The notes under the pieces: model-generated
What the model was told of the DNA's origin: nothing
Seen by the model: the letters and a program-made list of their open reading frames with translations, nothing else
Database searches by the model: none
Part shown: positions 1 through 12,439 of the stretch, in pieces
Layout: every line of letters begins with the position of its first letter
Position numbering within the stretch: position 1 is the stretch's first letter
Program-made: the position numbers and the translations under genes
Assembly (NCBI GenBank): GCA_950106755.1
Contig: OX467086.1
Coordinates: 29,158,001 to 29,222,000 of the forward strand
Length of the DNA: 64,000 bases
Direction of reading: 5' to 3'
Source: Climacium dendroides
Taxonomy: Eukaryota; Streptophyta; Bryopsida; Hypnales; Climaciaceae

Positions 1-27
1 ATATTCATGTGCTGAGTCTGGTTGCAG

Positions 28-1256
28 GACAATCTCCTATGGGCATGTCTTGCAGGCACAGCTATGGCAGCGAAGGAGTTGAACATTGCGGAGGTGGCAT
101 ATGCTGCTCTAGATGAGGTGATAACACATTCTCTATCCTAAATTTGGATAGGTATTGTCTGTTTCTACATGTGTACAATTCTTCAAGATACGATAGCAGG
201 GGAAGCTGGAAGGAATTACCTTTCTCTACTTATGGAGAATTTCAAAGTGGCTTAAGTCTAGCCTTCGAATCTCATCATAGGGAATTTAACGAAGTCGGGG
301 TGCAGGTCGATAGAGTCCACTTCATATTATATGTGAAAGGCTTGCCCTCAGAAGAAGCAAGACAAGCGGAGCTGACACTCTTTCGGAGGCGGCCGGAGGA
401 GGCTGAATCAATACTGCTCCAAGCGGGTCTCACATATCGAGCCATTAGTCTCAACCTTCGACTTTTTAATTGGGACAGGTATGATCCACATTCAGAATAT
501 CAACTGGGAAATCAAGGATTTAGGTCGTGATTGTCTCACAACATTTATTTATTTATTTTTTCATGCTCTGGAGATCGAAGAGTGTTCAGGTTTAAGGAAA
601 TCGAAAGGTTAATCGAAAGGTGTTTTTAGGGTTTAGGGTTTAGGATATACTAAACTCTAATGACGTACAGGGCCTTGGAGCTTGCTTTATCACATAAGAA
701 GACACACTTGGACACTGTGCTTTGGTATAGGCAACGATACCTTCAAAGTTGCAAGCATGAGGAGACGAAACCACAATTTCTTCATTTTGCTCAACAGGTT
801 GGTGTATGTTTTCAATTTGAAATCTGAGCCTAGGATTTTAGAGTTTGTCAACCAAACTAATTCGTAAGAGATAAACCAGTTGATATGAATGTATGCTGAG
901 TTTTGCAAATTTTCATACTTTCTGTACCTGCAGGTAATCGTTGATGCCGACCAGATAAAAGAGAAAATTAAAGAGGAGAAGGAAAGAGAACGTCGGCGTT
1001 CAGGTCTTAACTTCTTTTTGTTGCTGTTAAGTAATTGGGTTTATCTTGTATCTACACGTGGAATTTACTTACAAAATAAGTTCAGAAAGTCTCAAACCGG
1101 TAATGGCGATGTCGCCAAAGCTAGAGTCTGCACCACTGTCTCATCAAAATTAATCCATTAATTTTTGTTGCTATTGTAGCAAGCAAACCGAAGGCAACCA
1201 AAGCCTTGTGGAGCTTGTGTCACCCAGAGCTGCCCACCCAAGACGGGATTTACTGA
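28..1256 (+). CDS. IFT80: Intraflagellar transport protein 80 (IFT80), 3' part of gene, five exons
   Basis: The gene enters from the left edge. Exons read as 28-117, 306-478, 671-797, 934-1003 and 1180-1256, all with GT..AG introns, giving 178 codons and a TGA at 1254. The translation follows the C-terminal helical (TPR-like) part of IFT80. Exon 1 carries LLWACLAGTAMAAKELN; exons 1-2 join as ALDEVDRVHF; exon 2 carries KGLPSEEARQAEL, EAESILLQAGLTYRAI and LFNWDR; exon 3 carries ALELALSHKKTHLDTVLWYR; exon 4 has DADQIKEKIKEEKERERRR. IFT80 is a subunit of IFT complex B, needed to build cilia and flagella, here presumably those of swimming sperm. The N-terminal WD40 propellers lie outside the window. 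Introns are 188, 192, 136 and 176 bp. The last exon (25 codons, ending GIY) is chosen by phase and splice signals and is the least certain part. Family assignment is strong; exact exon ends are by eye. Confidence 0.92.
625..644 (+). repeat. Short telomere-type TTTAGGG run in an IFT80 intron
   Basis: Nearly three units of the plant telomere heptamer TTTAGGG lie inside the second readable IFT80 intron. Short interstitial runs like this (telo-boxes) are common near plant genes. It may be a regulatory box or chance, and it is not a telomere. Confidence 0.6.
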
Positions 1257-4200
1257 ACTGATTTACTAGCAGCACTAGAATTGCTTCAAATTCCCAGCAT
1301 TCAAAACCTTCAAAGGCGTGGAGGTTGCAAATCGTTGTGGGAGCATCTGCTGTTCAACTCAACCTAATTCGAGATATACCACACGAATCAGCAGCATTAC
1401 ACAGGAATACAACAGAATTGAGAGTTCATTTTGGAGTGGTCAAGTCCCAGAGAATACGTAGAAGTTGGAGGAAACTAAATAAACGGTAAAACCATCACAT
1501 GATATTAAATACACCAGTCAACAACGGTAACATTCACTGATTTGTTGTGATTTCTAGCTCAAATATGTGCCACAGTTTGATTATCCTGTCAACCAATCTT
1601 CTGATCGCGCTCGTTGCCTTGGTAGTACATTCTTCACTCGTTGACTAGAAAATGGAAGTACCGTAACTTAGTCATTTTCTTCAGTAGTCGAGGGCCAAGC
1701 AGGCCGTGCATGCATGCTTGCAAAGTGGTAACCAGCCAATTGAAAGTTTGGACCTAATGTTGTCAGTGATCTTCAATCTCCATATCCGCTACAGTGGCAT
1801 GATTATATTTCAAGTGCACAAAGCTTCAAAAGTCGGAAGACAGCTTCTGTTTTTTCCACCGAGGCGTTACACAAAGCAGTAAAAAACACATTCCAAGCTT
1901 TGATATTCTCAGAAGGGAGAGAAGGAACTTCAATTTCTGAGCTTCGAAGCTGCTGGAACTGTAGTTTTCGTCTGAGTTGTTTGAGTTCAGACGTGTGAAT
2001 TGAATCCATGCCAGAGCTTGCAGACACACTTTGAAGTTAAATCTCTCTAAAGATTACTAAGGTAGACAAACCTATTATCGCCCTCAATCTGAAAATATTG
2101 GGGGCAACTCCAATTGGGGCACATATATTTTCAGTGGTGTGTGTTTGTTTTGCAAATCAAACCCAAGTGGAATTATAATTTTTCGATGAAATTGTAATTT
2201 ATATGAATTTCTGAAGTGGTTTGTCTTGAAATTACAAAATCATCCATAGAGTGGAATCATGAATGTCCGTGTGAATGTCCCACAAACAATCTATAATTGC
2301 CTTCCATGTATCTATTGGCACTCAAATACTCATCAATCAAGGATTGACACATTACCCCTTCTTGGCATTAATGCACTAATTTTGTTAAAATATAAACAGA
2401 TTTGGATGAGTTGGGTGGTTGAAATGGGATTAAAAGTAGAGTGGTGGAAATAGACAATTGATGGTTATAAACTTGTCTACCTTAGTTAATTTGCATGATA
2501 AAGATATACACAAGGACTAATCATAAATTAAATCTAAAGAAGAGTAAGGACTGATTATAAAATCTAAAGAACAAAAACCTCTAAAAGCTACTACTAATAA
2601 AATTGATTTTGTCCCTGTAGCATAAGCACATTTTTTTGAGTGAGGTAGGTCCTCAAACTTCTTCACATGTAGCTTCATTCCATACAAAGCCTCCTCCTTG
2701 GTGATCCAAAGTCAATAAAGTATATATTCAACCCACTTAAAACTTTAACTAGGACCATTGTTTTGTCTAAATCAAATGAAGGTTAGGGTTAGAAACTACA
2801 ATCTCAATTTTTGGCATAATTTTTTAATATTGTATTAAGATATGAGGACAAATTAGCTTTATAGAAATATATTTTTGTTTTGCATCAAAAACTTTTACTC
2901 TATCCATGTTGATGATTATTGTGAAATTATGAAGATTTAACAACTTTTTAAAGAATGAGAATCCTTTTTTTTAAAATTCTTCTCCCTATCCTCTCAATTT
3001 AATTCTCTATAATAAAGCTTTTTTACATCAAGACTTCGTAGTATAAAATTTCAAGTTAAGAGGATTCAAACTTAAAATCTAATAGAAAAAAGAAAAATGA
3101 AGGGATTTTTTTAAAGTTTATTTACTTTGAACACTATAATATATTGCAAGCTACAAGGTCAAGGTTTTAGAAATTTCTTCCACACATTTTCATACTTGTC
3201 TAATACAAGATTCTATGGTTTGACATACAAAATCAAGAAGTGATTAAAATATTTGCTCTTTGCATTAGAGATGACAATTTTGGAGTGTTTATTGGAAGGT
3301 AAACATAGTCATGGGAATTTAAAGGTTGAATTGGTTTAATTTTTGTCAAATTGTGCTGAAATTTTTTTTTTAAATCCAAATTTTCGTAGCATGGATTTAC
3401 TTATTATAACTACACTCCAAATGCAACCAAGTTTGCATAATGTGAAAGAATTTGTAGGGGTCAATTTTCCAACAAATTACATTAACTCTAAGAGGATAGG
3501 TCTGATGACTTGTCACTATTTAAACTTCAAAGGTTCATGTATGCTCCCATTTCACAACTAAATGTGAATGAATTTTGTTGAGTTACATGTGTTCTAGAAG
3601 TAAAAAAAAATTCAATTTTTTCTTGTAGAAATTTGACGTTACTATAAATTTTTGAATAAAAAGAAAAAAACCTTCATATAAAATATAAAATAACCTAATA
3701 ATTCACAGTCAATTTTGTAAGCAAATAAACAAAATTTGAAGCATGTCCAAAATTTTATAATTGTTTAGGCCAATATCCAAAAAACAAAGAAAATTTTATT
3801 TGAAGATCTTTAGCTCATTTTGAAATCTAAGATTTGAAAAGTTGAAAATAATTTGAAAATTTAAAAATGACATTTTGTACAATCTGAATTCAAAAATTGA
3901 ACCATTTTGACACAAATATTGAAACTAACCTAGAAGTACATTATACTTTTAAAAAATCAGAAAAGTTCTCCATAAATATATATATTATTGTATAAAATAT
4001 TATGGTGCAAAAACTTTTCTAGATCATTCTAAAATTAGAATATTAGAACTCCATGGAAGTAGGCCCAAAGTTTAAATTACAATGAAAAATTTAATTTTCA
4101 CAGTTTTTCAATTTTTCAAATTAGGATAGAAACTAAATTTCATAAGCTTTATTTCTTTTGTTGGACTTCAATTCAAAAACAATCCTTTTATAGCTAAAAT

Positions 4201-5277
4201 TTAGATCAAATGAAAGTAATACAAATTGCCAAAATATACTACAATCCATGCATTTCCATAGGTAAGTCAAAAATGTTACTAGGAGGAAATATCCAACACC
4301 ATTCATTGAAAGGGAATTCAAGCACCCCTTCAAATGGATGAAAAAAATATTTTTTTCCATTCTAAAGGCTTCCCTAAAATAATCAACAAGACACAAAATG
4401 TCTTGGTAGGTGTTTTAGAATTAATCCTTGAGAATCAAAGGAACCCACATTGTGGCTATTAGATGACCAAAAAAACTTGTTGGAAGATGTAAATTGCCAA
4501 ATTTTCATGATGTTTTTTTTTTGTTGGTAGAGAAGATTCTAATTGTCGTAACATACAAAAAGATATCTTTTAAGTGTGTTCAATAATTGATTACAAATGA
4601 AGATTTGTATACCATAGATCCCCAAAAAAACCCTTCTTGAGTAGTATGGCAACTCCTACCTTTTTGTTCTTGATCTAAATTTGAGCCATATAAATAATCT
4701 TAGAATATGAACCCAACTAATTAAATGAAGCTTATTGAGTCTTGTTTTTTCTACACAAATTTGAAAATTCCTAAAATTGAATATTTCATTGCATTTTGAA
4801 CATTGGACCTACTACCATGGTCTCTTGATTTTCTATTTTCAATTGAACACTAAAATTTTGTTCACTCTATAATTTACACCCATAGAGAAATTTATCAGAT
4901 TTTGTGAGTTAATTTGGAATTAGACACAATCTTTTTTCACTTTTTTTTCAAAAAAATCATGGTAATTTGAAATCATCACCAATAAATCTGAAATCTTTAT
5001 GACTTATAGAAGACATTCGATTTCTTCTCTCTGAAAAATAAAATAAAATAATTCTCACTCAAACCTAGTTGAAAAACAGAGGAAACAAAAAGAAGACAAT
5101 TGAAACAAATTATATAGTTCAGTAGAACCTCTCTTAGTACATGGTGTTGGGACTATGCATGAAGAGAGGTTTATGCATTTGCAAAGGTGTAATAATGGTT
5201 AGTACCTAATGTGGCCTCTAACTAAACTCCTGTTGAAAAAATATCTTCAAAATTGGGCCCATGTACTAACCTCCATC
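1257..5277. other. IFT80 3' flank, then AT-rich noncoding DNA
   Basis: Up to about 2120 the sequence has gene-like base composition and probably holds the IFT80 3' UTR and flank. Beyond that it is AT-rich, full of homopolymer runs, and open frames are short and carry no recognisable motif. No gene, tRNA or clear mobile element was seen here. Confidence 0.6.
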
Positions 5278-5346
5278 AATGCATATCATGCAATATCATT
5301 AATGCATATCATGCATTATCATCAATGCATATCATGCAATATCATG
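5278..5346. repeat. 23-bp tandem repeat, three copies
   Basis: The unit AATGCATATCATGCAATATC plus three bases starts at 5278, 5301 and 5324, an exact 23-bp period with single-base differences. Each unit contains the palindrome ATGCAT. It lies downstream of the GIF gene. A second small direct repeat (GGGTTTTTACTGTAATA, period 17) follows at 5370-5403. Confidence 0.85.
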
Positions 5347-5403
5347 TATTAACAGAGGATGCACTAAGAGGGTTTTTACTGTAATAGGGTTTTTACTGTA
5401 ATA

Positions 5404-5921
5404 GGCTCTGTCCTTCTGGGAGGGGTATTAGTCCAGTCCACAGACATGAAGTGTATATGAAGGCAATACGGCAAAATCCATCAATGTCGAGTTCTTCACG
5501 AGTAGATAATTCAGAGTTCCCACAACAGAAACACAATGGGAATCACATACTAACAGGGGATTTACTCATATTAAATGCTAACTGACCCGGGACTTAGTAC
5601 TGTCCACTGGCCCGAAAGCAACAGCTATGATGCATCTGGCGAGTACAAACCTCGTATCTATTCACAAACGGGTCTAGAAATGCAAGAAATCACATACTCC
5701 AACCACAGAAACGTCTGTACTACGGTATACAAAAAAAGTTTCATAACGTTTGCTTTTCGCACTAAAATTCAGAAAGGCCGCTTGTATCAGAGTTTGCATC
5801 TAAGCATATGAAGGTGGCAAAGCATCCCAAAATACAACTCAATCTGACTTAAACGCAGAGAGAAAGGCAGTCCTGAGAACACAGAAAAAGGTGCGAGGAA
5901 TGTAACAAGCATGTTGCCTAC
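5404..5921 (-). other. Probable 3' UTR and downstream flank of the GIF gene
   Basis: This stretch directly follows the GIF stop codon on the minus strand and has the more balanced base composition of the gene island. The plus-strand open frame inside it (5575-5811) has no recognisable domain and looks accidental. The poly(A) site cannot be placed. Confidence 0.45.
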
Positions 5922-7744
5922 TCATTCAGAACTCTTCAAGTAGGAAGCCTCCGAATCCTCTCCAGCCACCCCATTCCCTTCTCTCGCATGTCCCAATGTC
6001 GAAGTGCCCACCTGTGGTCCATCATTCCTTGTGTTCAAGTTCGTTGGAGCCCCATCCCGTGATCCTTCGGGCTTACCGTATTCAGACATATTTCCTGCCG
6101 CTTGGTTCCCGTTACCACCCATGGCGTTGTTCATCATTTGCATACCCTGGTTTCCCTGAGGAACCACGCCTTGCTGGTTGTGATAAGACTGCTGGGACTG
6201 CGGGGATGCATTTTGTGACCCTTGTTGGCTTTGTTGCATGTACTGAGGAACTGAGTTTCGCTGGTTCATCATCATCTGCTGTTGCTGCTGCTGGTGTGAT
6301 TGAAGATACTGCTGCTGCAACGGTTGCATAGACTGCGCTGCTGGGACCTACTACACGCCAATCATATCCGGTCAGTACTCGATGGCAAGATCTTTACCTT
6401 GAAAGGCGAAATCTGGTAAAGACACCTGAAGACATAAAGACCCTCTCGTTATGGAAGTCTCTTCAGAGCACGGAACCACTGTTTGGACATACTATACTCT
6501 GCAGATGATGGATTGCATTCTCAAAGCAGCTTTCAGAACAATAGTACGGAAATCTAATGAATACATTCACTCAAATAGGAGTCGGGGCTGGTCACCTGGG
6601 CAGAGTTTTGGCTCACTTGTGGTTGTGCATCGGCAATGGCGGCAAGGTACATCAGATTCTGCTGCAACTTTGCTTGATACCTGTAGATGAAATGTGTTCA
6701 AAGATTACTTCTCGAACTCTATTGCAAGATTCTAAAACCCTGTTAACAGATATCAAACATATTAAATGCCAGTTGCTCTAAACAGCAGAAAAAGAAGACT
6801 CCGACTGTCAGCAAGTAGAATGAGAGTACTACTACTCGTCCCCATATTCTGTCATCTCTACTGTATCAATGTAATTTTGTAGAAATTCTAAGAAAAAAGA
6901 AAGGAAAGGTTAGAAGCATACGTAGCACACTCATTCAACTTTCCGAGGTTCTGGTTATCAAGGATTGCAAGGATCAGCTGCTTGTTCTCGTCCAGGTACT
7001 GCACGCAGAAGGAGATGACGAGCACAAGGTTCAAAGTAAGTCGCTAAAACCTGAGAAAATCCTAAGGAAAATATTCTTTCAAAAAAACAAATCGATAACC
7101 AGAAACATAGGTGGTTTTACTATAAATCTTTCTCCCTGTCCCGCACTGTTAAATCAGTGTTCAGATTCTTGCAAGGCATCAAGGGTAGCATTGAGATAAT
7201 GTAAGGTAATTCTACGGAAACCTCCGAAACCCTAAACCCATACACTTCGACTGGGCGAATCACAGATACTCCATAAACAACCGCTTGCTACATACTGAAG
7301 TACTACATCCTTCAGCGCATTCGATTCATCAACGAACACCTAAACTGCCACACAAACTTCTACATGTTGCCGTACACCTCTCTAACCCTTCTCGGCGCTC
7401 TCGTGACCAATAGTAAACGGGATCGGCGAAGTTCTGCTTTCAAATTAATTTCCTTTCAATAGAGCTCACATTTCAGGCTTCTGAAGCAGGTTTTTTATAC
7501 AAATCAGCGCCCGTACCGCACCCCCACCCCCCAAATGGTATTCCAATCGAGTATGCATTCAATCCGACAACTACAACGAAGCTCAAACCATCGCTGTCGC
7601 TTCAAAATGTCATCTCACAAAAATGCATTCCAATTGCCCGCATTCAAATAGCCAACACGGCAGAACAGAATTCAACACCCTAACCTTCTGGATAAGCTCT
7701 GTCGAGATAGAGTTCCCCGCATACGCCGCCATCTGTTGCTGCAT
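5922..7744 (-). CDS. GIF: GRF-interacting factor (GIF/ANGUSTIFOLIA3-type transcription coactivator)
   Basis: Four exons on the minus strand: 7744-7685, 6998-6922, 6680-6596 and 6347-5922, giving about 215 residues. Exon 1 encodes MQQQMAAYAGNSISTELIQK. Exon 2 begins YLDENKQLILAILDNQNLGK and ends LNECA. Exon 3 carries YQAKLQQNLMYLAAIADAQP. Together residues ~12-67 form the SSXT/SYT domain that binds GRF transcription factors and SWI/SNF remodellers. The last exon is rich in Gln, Met, Asn and Gly, as in the family, and ends EASYLKSSE, close to the YLKSS end of Arabidopsis AN3. The protein acts in the nucleus to promote cell proliferation. Introns are 686, 241 and 248 bp with GT..AG ends. The exon 3 donor is ambiguous: GTGAGC after 6617 also keeps frame and would remove seven residues (VSQNSAQ). 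The start is the first ATG of the conserved N-terminus. A single-copy intact gene seems likely. Confidence 0.93.
7227..7239. promoter_or_regulatory. Telo-box in GIF intron 1
   Basis: AAACCCTAAACCC matches the plant telo-box AAACCCTA, often found in promoters and first introns of genes active in dividing cells. A GIF gene fits that pattern. Function is inferred from the motif only. Confidence 0.4.
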
Positions 7745-8145
7745 AACTCCAAACCGACAAAAACCACTGCGGGTGCTCAAGCTTCGCTCTCACTTCTCAT
7801 CCCTCGATCCCAAACCCCCGAGGCCACAAACCCTAACCCGCGAAGAGGGCACCGTTGGCGGAAGAGCAATGGTGCAGCCGCCACTACTGCTGTGTGAAGC
7901 CGGAACGCGGCAGGTCGGAGGGAGAAACGGAAATGCACGGGAGTGAATTGCAAATTACGCCTGAGAAGAGTTTGGATATGGCGGACCAACAAAGTTACAG
8001 ACCTGCGACGAGACTCGGAGATGGTGAGTTGCCAAAATGGAGGGAAAGTCCGCGGTTGTCAGGATTTCATCCGACCGCACTTCGCTCGTTTTCATTCATC
8101 CGTCAGTTTTCAAACTCATGTCGGTGATGTTGGAGTGGGATGAAA
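7745..8145 (-). promoter_or_regulatory. GIF 5' UTR and promoter region with a telo-box
   Basis: The 400 bp upstream of the GIF start are GC-rich compared with the AT-rich DNA beyond 8150, marking the edge of the gene island. A telo-box AAACCCTAACCC lies at 7828-7839, about 85-95 bp upstream of the ATG. No unambiguous TATA box was seen. The overlapping open frames on both strands (7623-8127) show no protein motif and are taken as UTR/promoter. Confidence 0.5.
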
Positions 8146-9739
8146 ATCATGACACTTAAAAGGTAAGGAAGGTGTCCGAATGTTCTTAAAAAGCGTCCTT
8201 CTAAGGTAAGCATACCCACAACCCAATTTGAACTCTAATAATGTAGTTGAAATTATATATGGTGTGGAATTGGAGTTCAATTGGTTGAAATTGGGTTGAC
8301 AAGTCACCATTTCATGAATTTAATGGACACCACTATGTCATTTCTACATTTGACAAAAGATTCATTCATTATTTTACTATTTCAAAAGACATTTTGGGAT
8401 TGTCAACAAAACCGTTTAGGGAATCGACAAAGACATATTAACATTCAAAAGGACAAAAATAGTCCCTCCCTATGAGATCTACGGTAAGAACTGATGTGAT
8501 TTTGTTTTGACCACCTACTGCATGTGAAGGTCTAGTTCAGCACCTAAGTACCAAATTGAGTTTCCACATCAGCTTCTCAAAGGTCCACATCACCTTAGAC
8601 CATTTCACAAGATGACATATCACATTTTTTCCATAAATGACTTAAATTATGCCGAATATGACCTTTGCATAGGGGACAATGTACTTTTCCTTTTTAAAAA
8701 TGAGTTGACCAAAATACACATGAAATGTTTCCTAATTTGTCGTTCTTTTGCAAAAGAAACTAAGACTCTAGTAGACGGACTAAATGATTCACAATGGACT
8801 TCCTACCTTAAGATTTTAGAAGAAATTGAGCAATTCAAAACAAGTTTTAATCAATTTTATTTAAAAATGAAGAGGATGTTGCAACTAGCCTTCTTGAACT
8901 CATATTTTTTTACACTTATATTGAATTAGTTATGAATATTTGAATTCCAAATTTGAATTGTTCTAAACCATTCCACAAAAATAATGTTCATTGTGTGTGC
9001 ATTGAAAATTCCAATAACCTTCAAAATATTGGAGGGTTGATTTTTTTGCAAGTATCTAAATATGTTCAACTTTATCTTAAAATTAGCAAAAAAAAAATAG
9101 CCAATGAAAATTCAAAATTCACTTGGAAGGTTGTAGTTTTTTTTACAAATTTGTTGAAGTTTTAGGGACTATTTTTTAAAAAAAATTCTCATAAAATTTG
9201 TAGGAAAATATTTGATTATCATGCTTTAAATGTGATGCCTCATTTCATATCACTATGATAGAAATAATATTACTAAAATTAAAGGAATTATTAAATTTTA
9301 ATGTCAAATCATGTACCATTTTTAATATTTTTATATGATTTTTTTTCTTAGTAGGATACATCCATGAGCATAAACATCTTCTAGGCATTCTGTTACAAAT
9401 AAGAAATAAAATTTACAAAGACTTTTATTTTACAAACAATGAACTCGACAATGAATGTAAGTGTAACTTTGAAGCACTTTTTGAAACTTAGTTTCTAAAA
9501 TTATAGAATAAAATCAAACAAATATAATATGTTGCTAATTAAACACATCTACAATATTGATCCCATGTAAACACATATATATTTTACACCAAAGGATTAT
9601 GAAGCCTACATTGGATTTTAAAAAACAACTTAGGTAGACTATATAGACTTCATAATTTGAAATTTTTAAATGAAATTTTAGAATGGATGCTAATCATTGT
9701 AATCTACATGTGAAGCTTCATTTAACCCCACTAAAGTCC
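8146..9739. other. AT-rich noncoding stretch
   Basis: Low-complexity AT-rich sequence with many poly(T) and poly(A) runs. Short open frames such as 8612-8929 contain no recognisable domain and use codons that simply mirror the AT bias. I see no gene, RNA or defined element here. Confidence 0.6.
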
Positions 9740-10130
9740 CATTGTCCCCTTGGGGGAGAAAATGGATTTTAGGTAGACTCATGTAGCATAAAATTCATCA
9801 TTATTTTTTATTTAACTTTTTGTAAAGATAGATAAGTATATTAGCTTCTTGGGAATATAATTTTTATTTCAATCAGTTTCCATGAGCAAAAGTTACAGAA
9901 CAAAAGGTCCTTTTCCTCGGTGCAACAAGCAAAAAACTCTTTACACAATTTTTATTTAATTACAAATTCTTTTTCTCATAGATTGTAATTTTATCTATAT
10001 GCGAAGCTTTGATTCAATCCATTTGGATTTGTTATGTGAAAGTTATGGACAATCTTATTTTTAGGGCAATTAGAGCATCTTTTAGAAAAAACAACTTATA
10101 GGATTCATTTTTGAATGAAGTTTTCATGAT
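9740..10130 (+). repeat. Left arm of a large diverged inverted repeat
   Basis: This arm pairs with 11340-11730 in opposite orientation. Shared blocks, read along this strand, are the pattern AGAAAATGGATTTTAGG, TTTTTATTTCAATC followed by GAGCAAAAGTTA, TTTTTCTCATAG, GTGAAAGTTAT, GGCAATTAGAG and TTCATTT. The blocks keep the same order and roughly the same spacing. Between the arms are about 1.2 kb holding a copy of a dispersed repeat family. Divergence is large, so the element is old. Confidence 0.7.
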
Positions 10131-10359
10131 TTAAAAAAATTGTTTGACAAGCTAAATCTTCTTATTGAAACAATCTCATCATTGTAAAAGTCAAGTGTGT
10201 TCTTTTTGAATTTTTTTTCCTAGACTTTCAATTCAATTCTTCAACACAAAACATTCAAATTAAAAGTTTTGAGTGCAAAATTTTTCTACAAATAGCAACA
10301 AAGGTCATTTGAAATTATAGGCTAGTGTTCAAAAAAATAATTATTACCAACTCTAAATG

Positions 10360-11230
10360 CTAATATCTTTCAATTTGTACAGTCAAACTTTATGAATATT
10401 TTAGCACATGATTTAAGACAAGTAAAGTACAAGATCCTATGGTCAGATTCTATTTTTTTTCGTAGATGAATGTAGCAAAATTGGTAGTTTTGAGTTGTTT
10501 TTGACATTAAAATGGCCTATTTTTTCACCAAAAATGTTCTAAAACTACCACTTCTAGTACAAGTGACAAGTCTTAGAAAGAATATATTTTTGGACACATA
10601 TAACCATAGGATCTTGTAGTGAGCTTGTTTCAAATGATGTGAAAAAAATTTCAGAAATTTTCATTGTATAGATTGCAAGATATTAGCATTTGAAATGACA
10701 AAAATCATTTTCTTGGCCTTGTGAAAAATCAAGTAGTTGCATTTCACAAGGTCACATTTGTATGAAAACATGTCCATGTTGGCGGTACTTCTTTGGATTT
10801 ATTCTTCTAGGCAAGTTGATTGCATACTTGAAAAATTTCAAATTATTTGGAATAGAACAACATATAGGAAAAAATAGTAAGTAGAAAGAAGTAACGAATG
10901 ATTCAAAATACTAAATTGTTAAGAATTTAGTTATAGAATTGTAAAAATTCAATTCAATGGTTGTAATGTTGTAATAAACAATCTACATCCTATGATTTTG
11001 TTTTGTTTTTTAAAATATTAAAAATTGAGTAAAATAAAGGAATTCAAAGTTTATTTTAGAGTAGAGAATCCAAAATTGTCCATGAATTAAAACTCCTCAT
11101 AACTTTCATCTCATCAATCAAAATGGAATGATTCAAAACTTTTCCACATATACATCAATTTGAAAAACGCAAAATTTTGCACTAGAAATAGGAAATTGCA
11201 GAAAAACATCATCTTGGTTTTATTGAGACA
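10360..11230 (+). repeat. Dispersed AT-rich repeat family, copy 1 (plus orientation)
   Basis: The copy is recognised by ordered shared blocks: a segment with GGTAGTTTTGAG, a block with CCATAGGATCTTGTAG, GAAATTTTCA...TTGCAAGATAT, GGCAAGTTG, ACAACATATAGGAAAAAATA, TTGTTAAGAATTTAGTTAT, and ATTGAGTAAAATAAAGGAAT. The same blocks recur in the same order at 18830-19710 and inverted at 21085-21920, 30960-31640 and 31660-32570. No coding sequence is visible in it. It could be a non-autonomous element or LTR-derived sequence. Confidence 0.75.
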
Positions 11231-11339
11231 AACACAATTTTCTTCTAGTGTCTAAGATGAAATTGAAATAGACTATTCCCATTAGTGAGATTGTTTTAGC
11301 AAGGGACCTTTAAACCTAGTAAAACTTCTTTATGTTGAA

Positions 11340-11730
11340 AAATAGTGAAAATTAAGTTTAGAAATGAATCTTGTAAGTTATTTTTCTAAGAACATTCTCT
11401 AATTGCTCAAAAAACAAGATTGTTTATAACTTTCACATCACTAATCCAAAAGTAATGAATATAAACTTTCCATGTAGATAAAAATATAGGCTATGAGAAA
11501 AAAAAATTTAAAATTTAAAGTTTAAAATTCTAAGAGGGATTTCCTTGTCCATTGAACTAAAATTTGGGCTTATTGTGCCATAACTTTTGCTCCCAGGTAC
11601 CAATTGAAATAAAAATCATATTTTCCAAAAGCTAATGTGGCTTTCTACCTTCATTAAAAGTTCTAAAAATCATGACAAAATTTGAGATCTTGCCCAAAAT
11701 CCATTTTGTCCCCTAACCGCCCCTAATGGG
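11340..11730 (-). repeat. Right arm of the large inverted repeat
   Basis: The reverse complement of 9740-10130, diverged, with the block order kept: CTCTAATTGCTC, TATAACTTTCACATCACTAA, TATGAGAAAAA, CATAACTTTTGCTC, TTGAAATAAAAATCAT and CAAAATCCATTTTGTCCCC. Confidence 0.7.
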
Positions 11731-12439
11731 ACACTTGGACATCAAGGATTTAAATGTCAAAAGACAAATCTTTACCTTTCACCACATTGAAGTTTCAACA
11801 ATATTCACTCTAAGATTTGGGGAACATGTACTTATACAAGTTAATTGTTAAGGGTCCATGCAACCAAAAGGTGGATGTGCCTTGATCAACCTTGATCGTA
11901 ACTTTCAATATAATGTTTTTGGTACTTGATTTAAATTAAGAAAATGAAGTTGGACAAGTTCATTTTCTATTTCATTTGAACCTTTGAAAAATCTAGAAAT
12001 TGAAAGAATTATGGCAATTGCAAGCTCCATGTGTTAGAATTCAAATAATACATTATGTTGTGTTTTTCATTTATATATTTTTCTTTTACAATGATTGAAT
12101 TTTTAATTTAAATTTTTTATTCTAAGCTTCATTTGTGGTAAAAATTGCATATTATTCTAATATGTATTGTGATTCATATAATTTTATTTCTACCTTTAAC
12201 TTTAATAAATCACAATAATTTGATATCAATGTAAATAGAAAATACATTTTTCTGCAAGTAAAAAATACCAGAATTTTATACACAAAATTAAGTGAAATGA
12301 TAGATTTGGTTTGATAGATGAATTTAATGTCAAGGTCTTTGTTATGACTATTTTGGGTGTAAAAAAAAAATAATCCATTACAAAATTATTACACTAATCT
12401 CCATTACTACTTGTACCTCTTGAAATAATTTCAAATAAC

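Noticed and set aside
625..644. TTTAGGG units as a telomere or fusion point
   Set aside because: Under three units inside a gene intron; far too short.
1803..2027. 74-codon minus frame beginning MSASSGMDSIHTSELK
   Set aside because: Composition is protein-like but there is no family match, no splice partner and it sits in the likely IFT80 3' flank.
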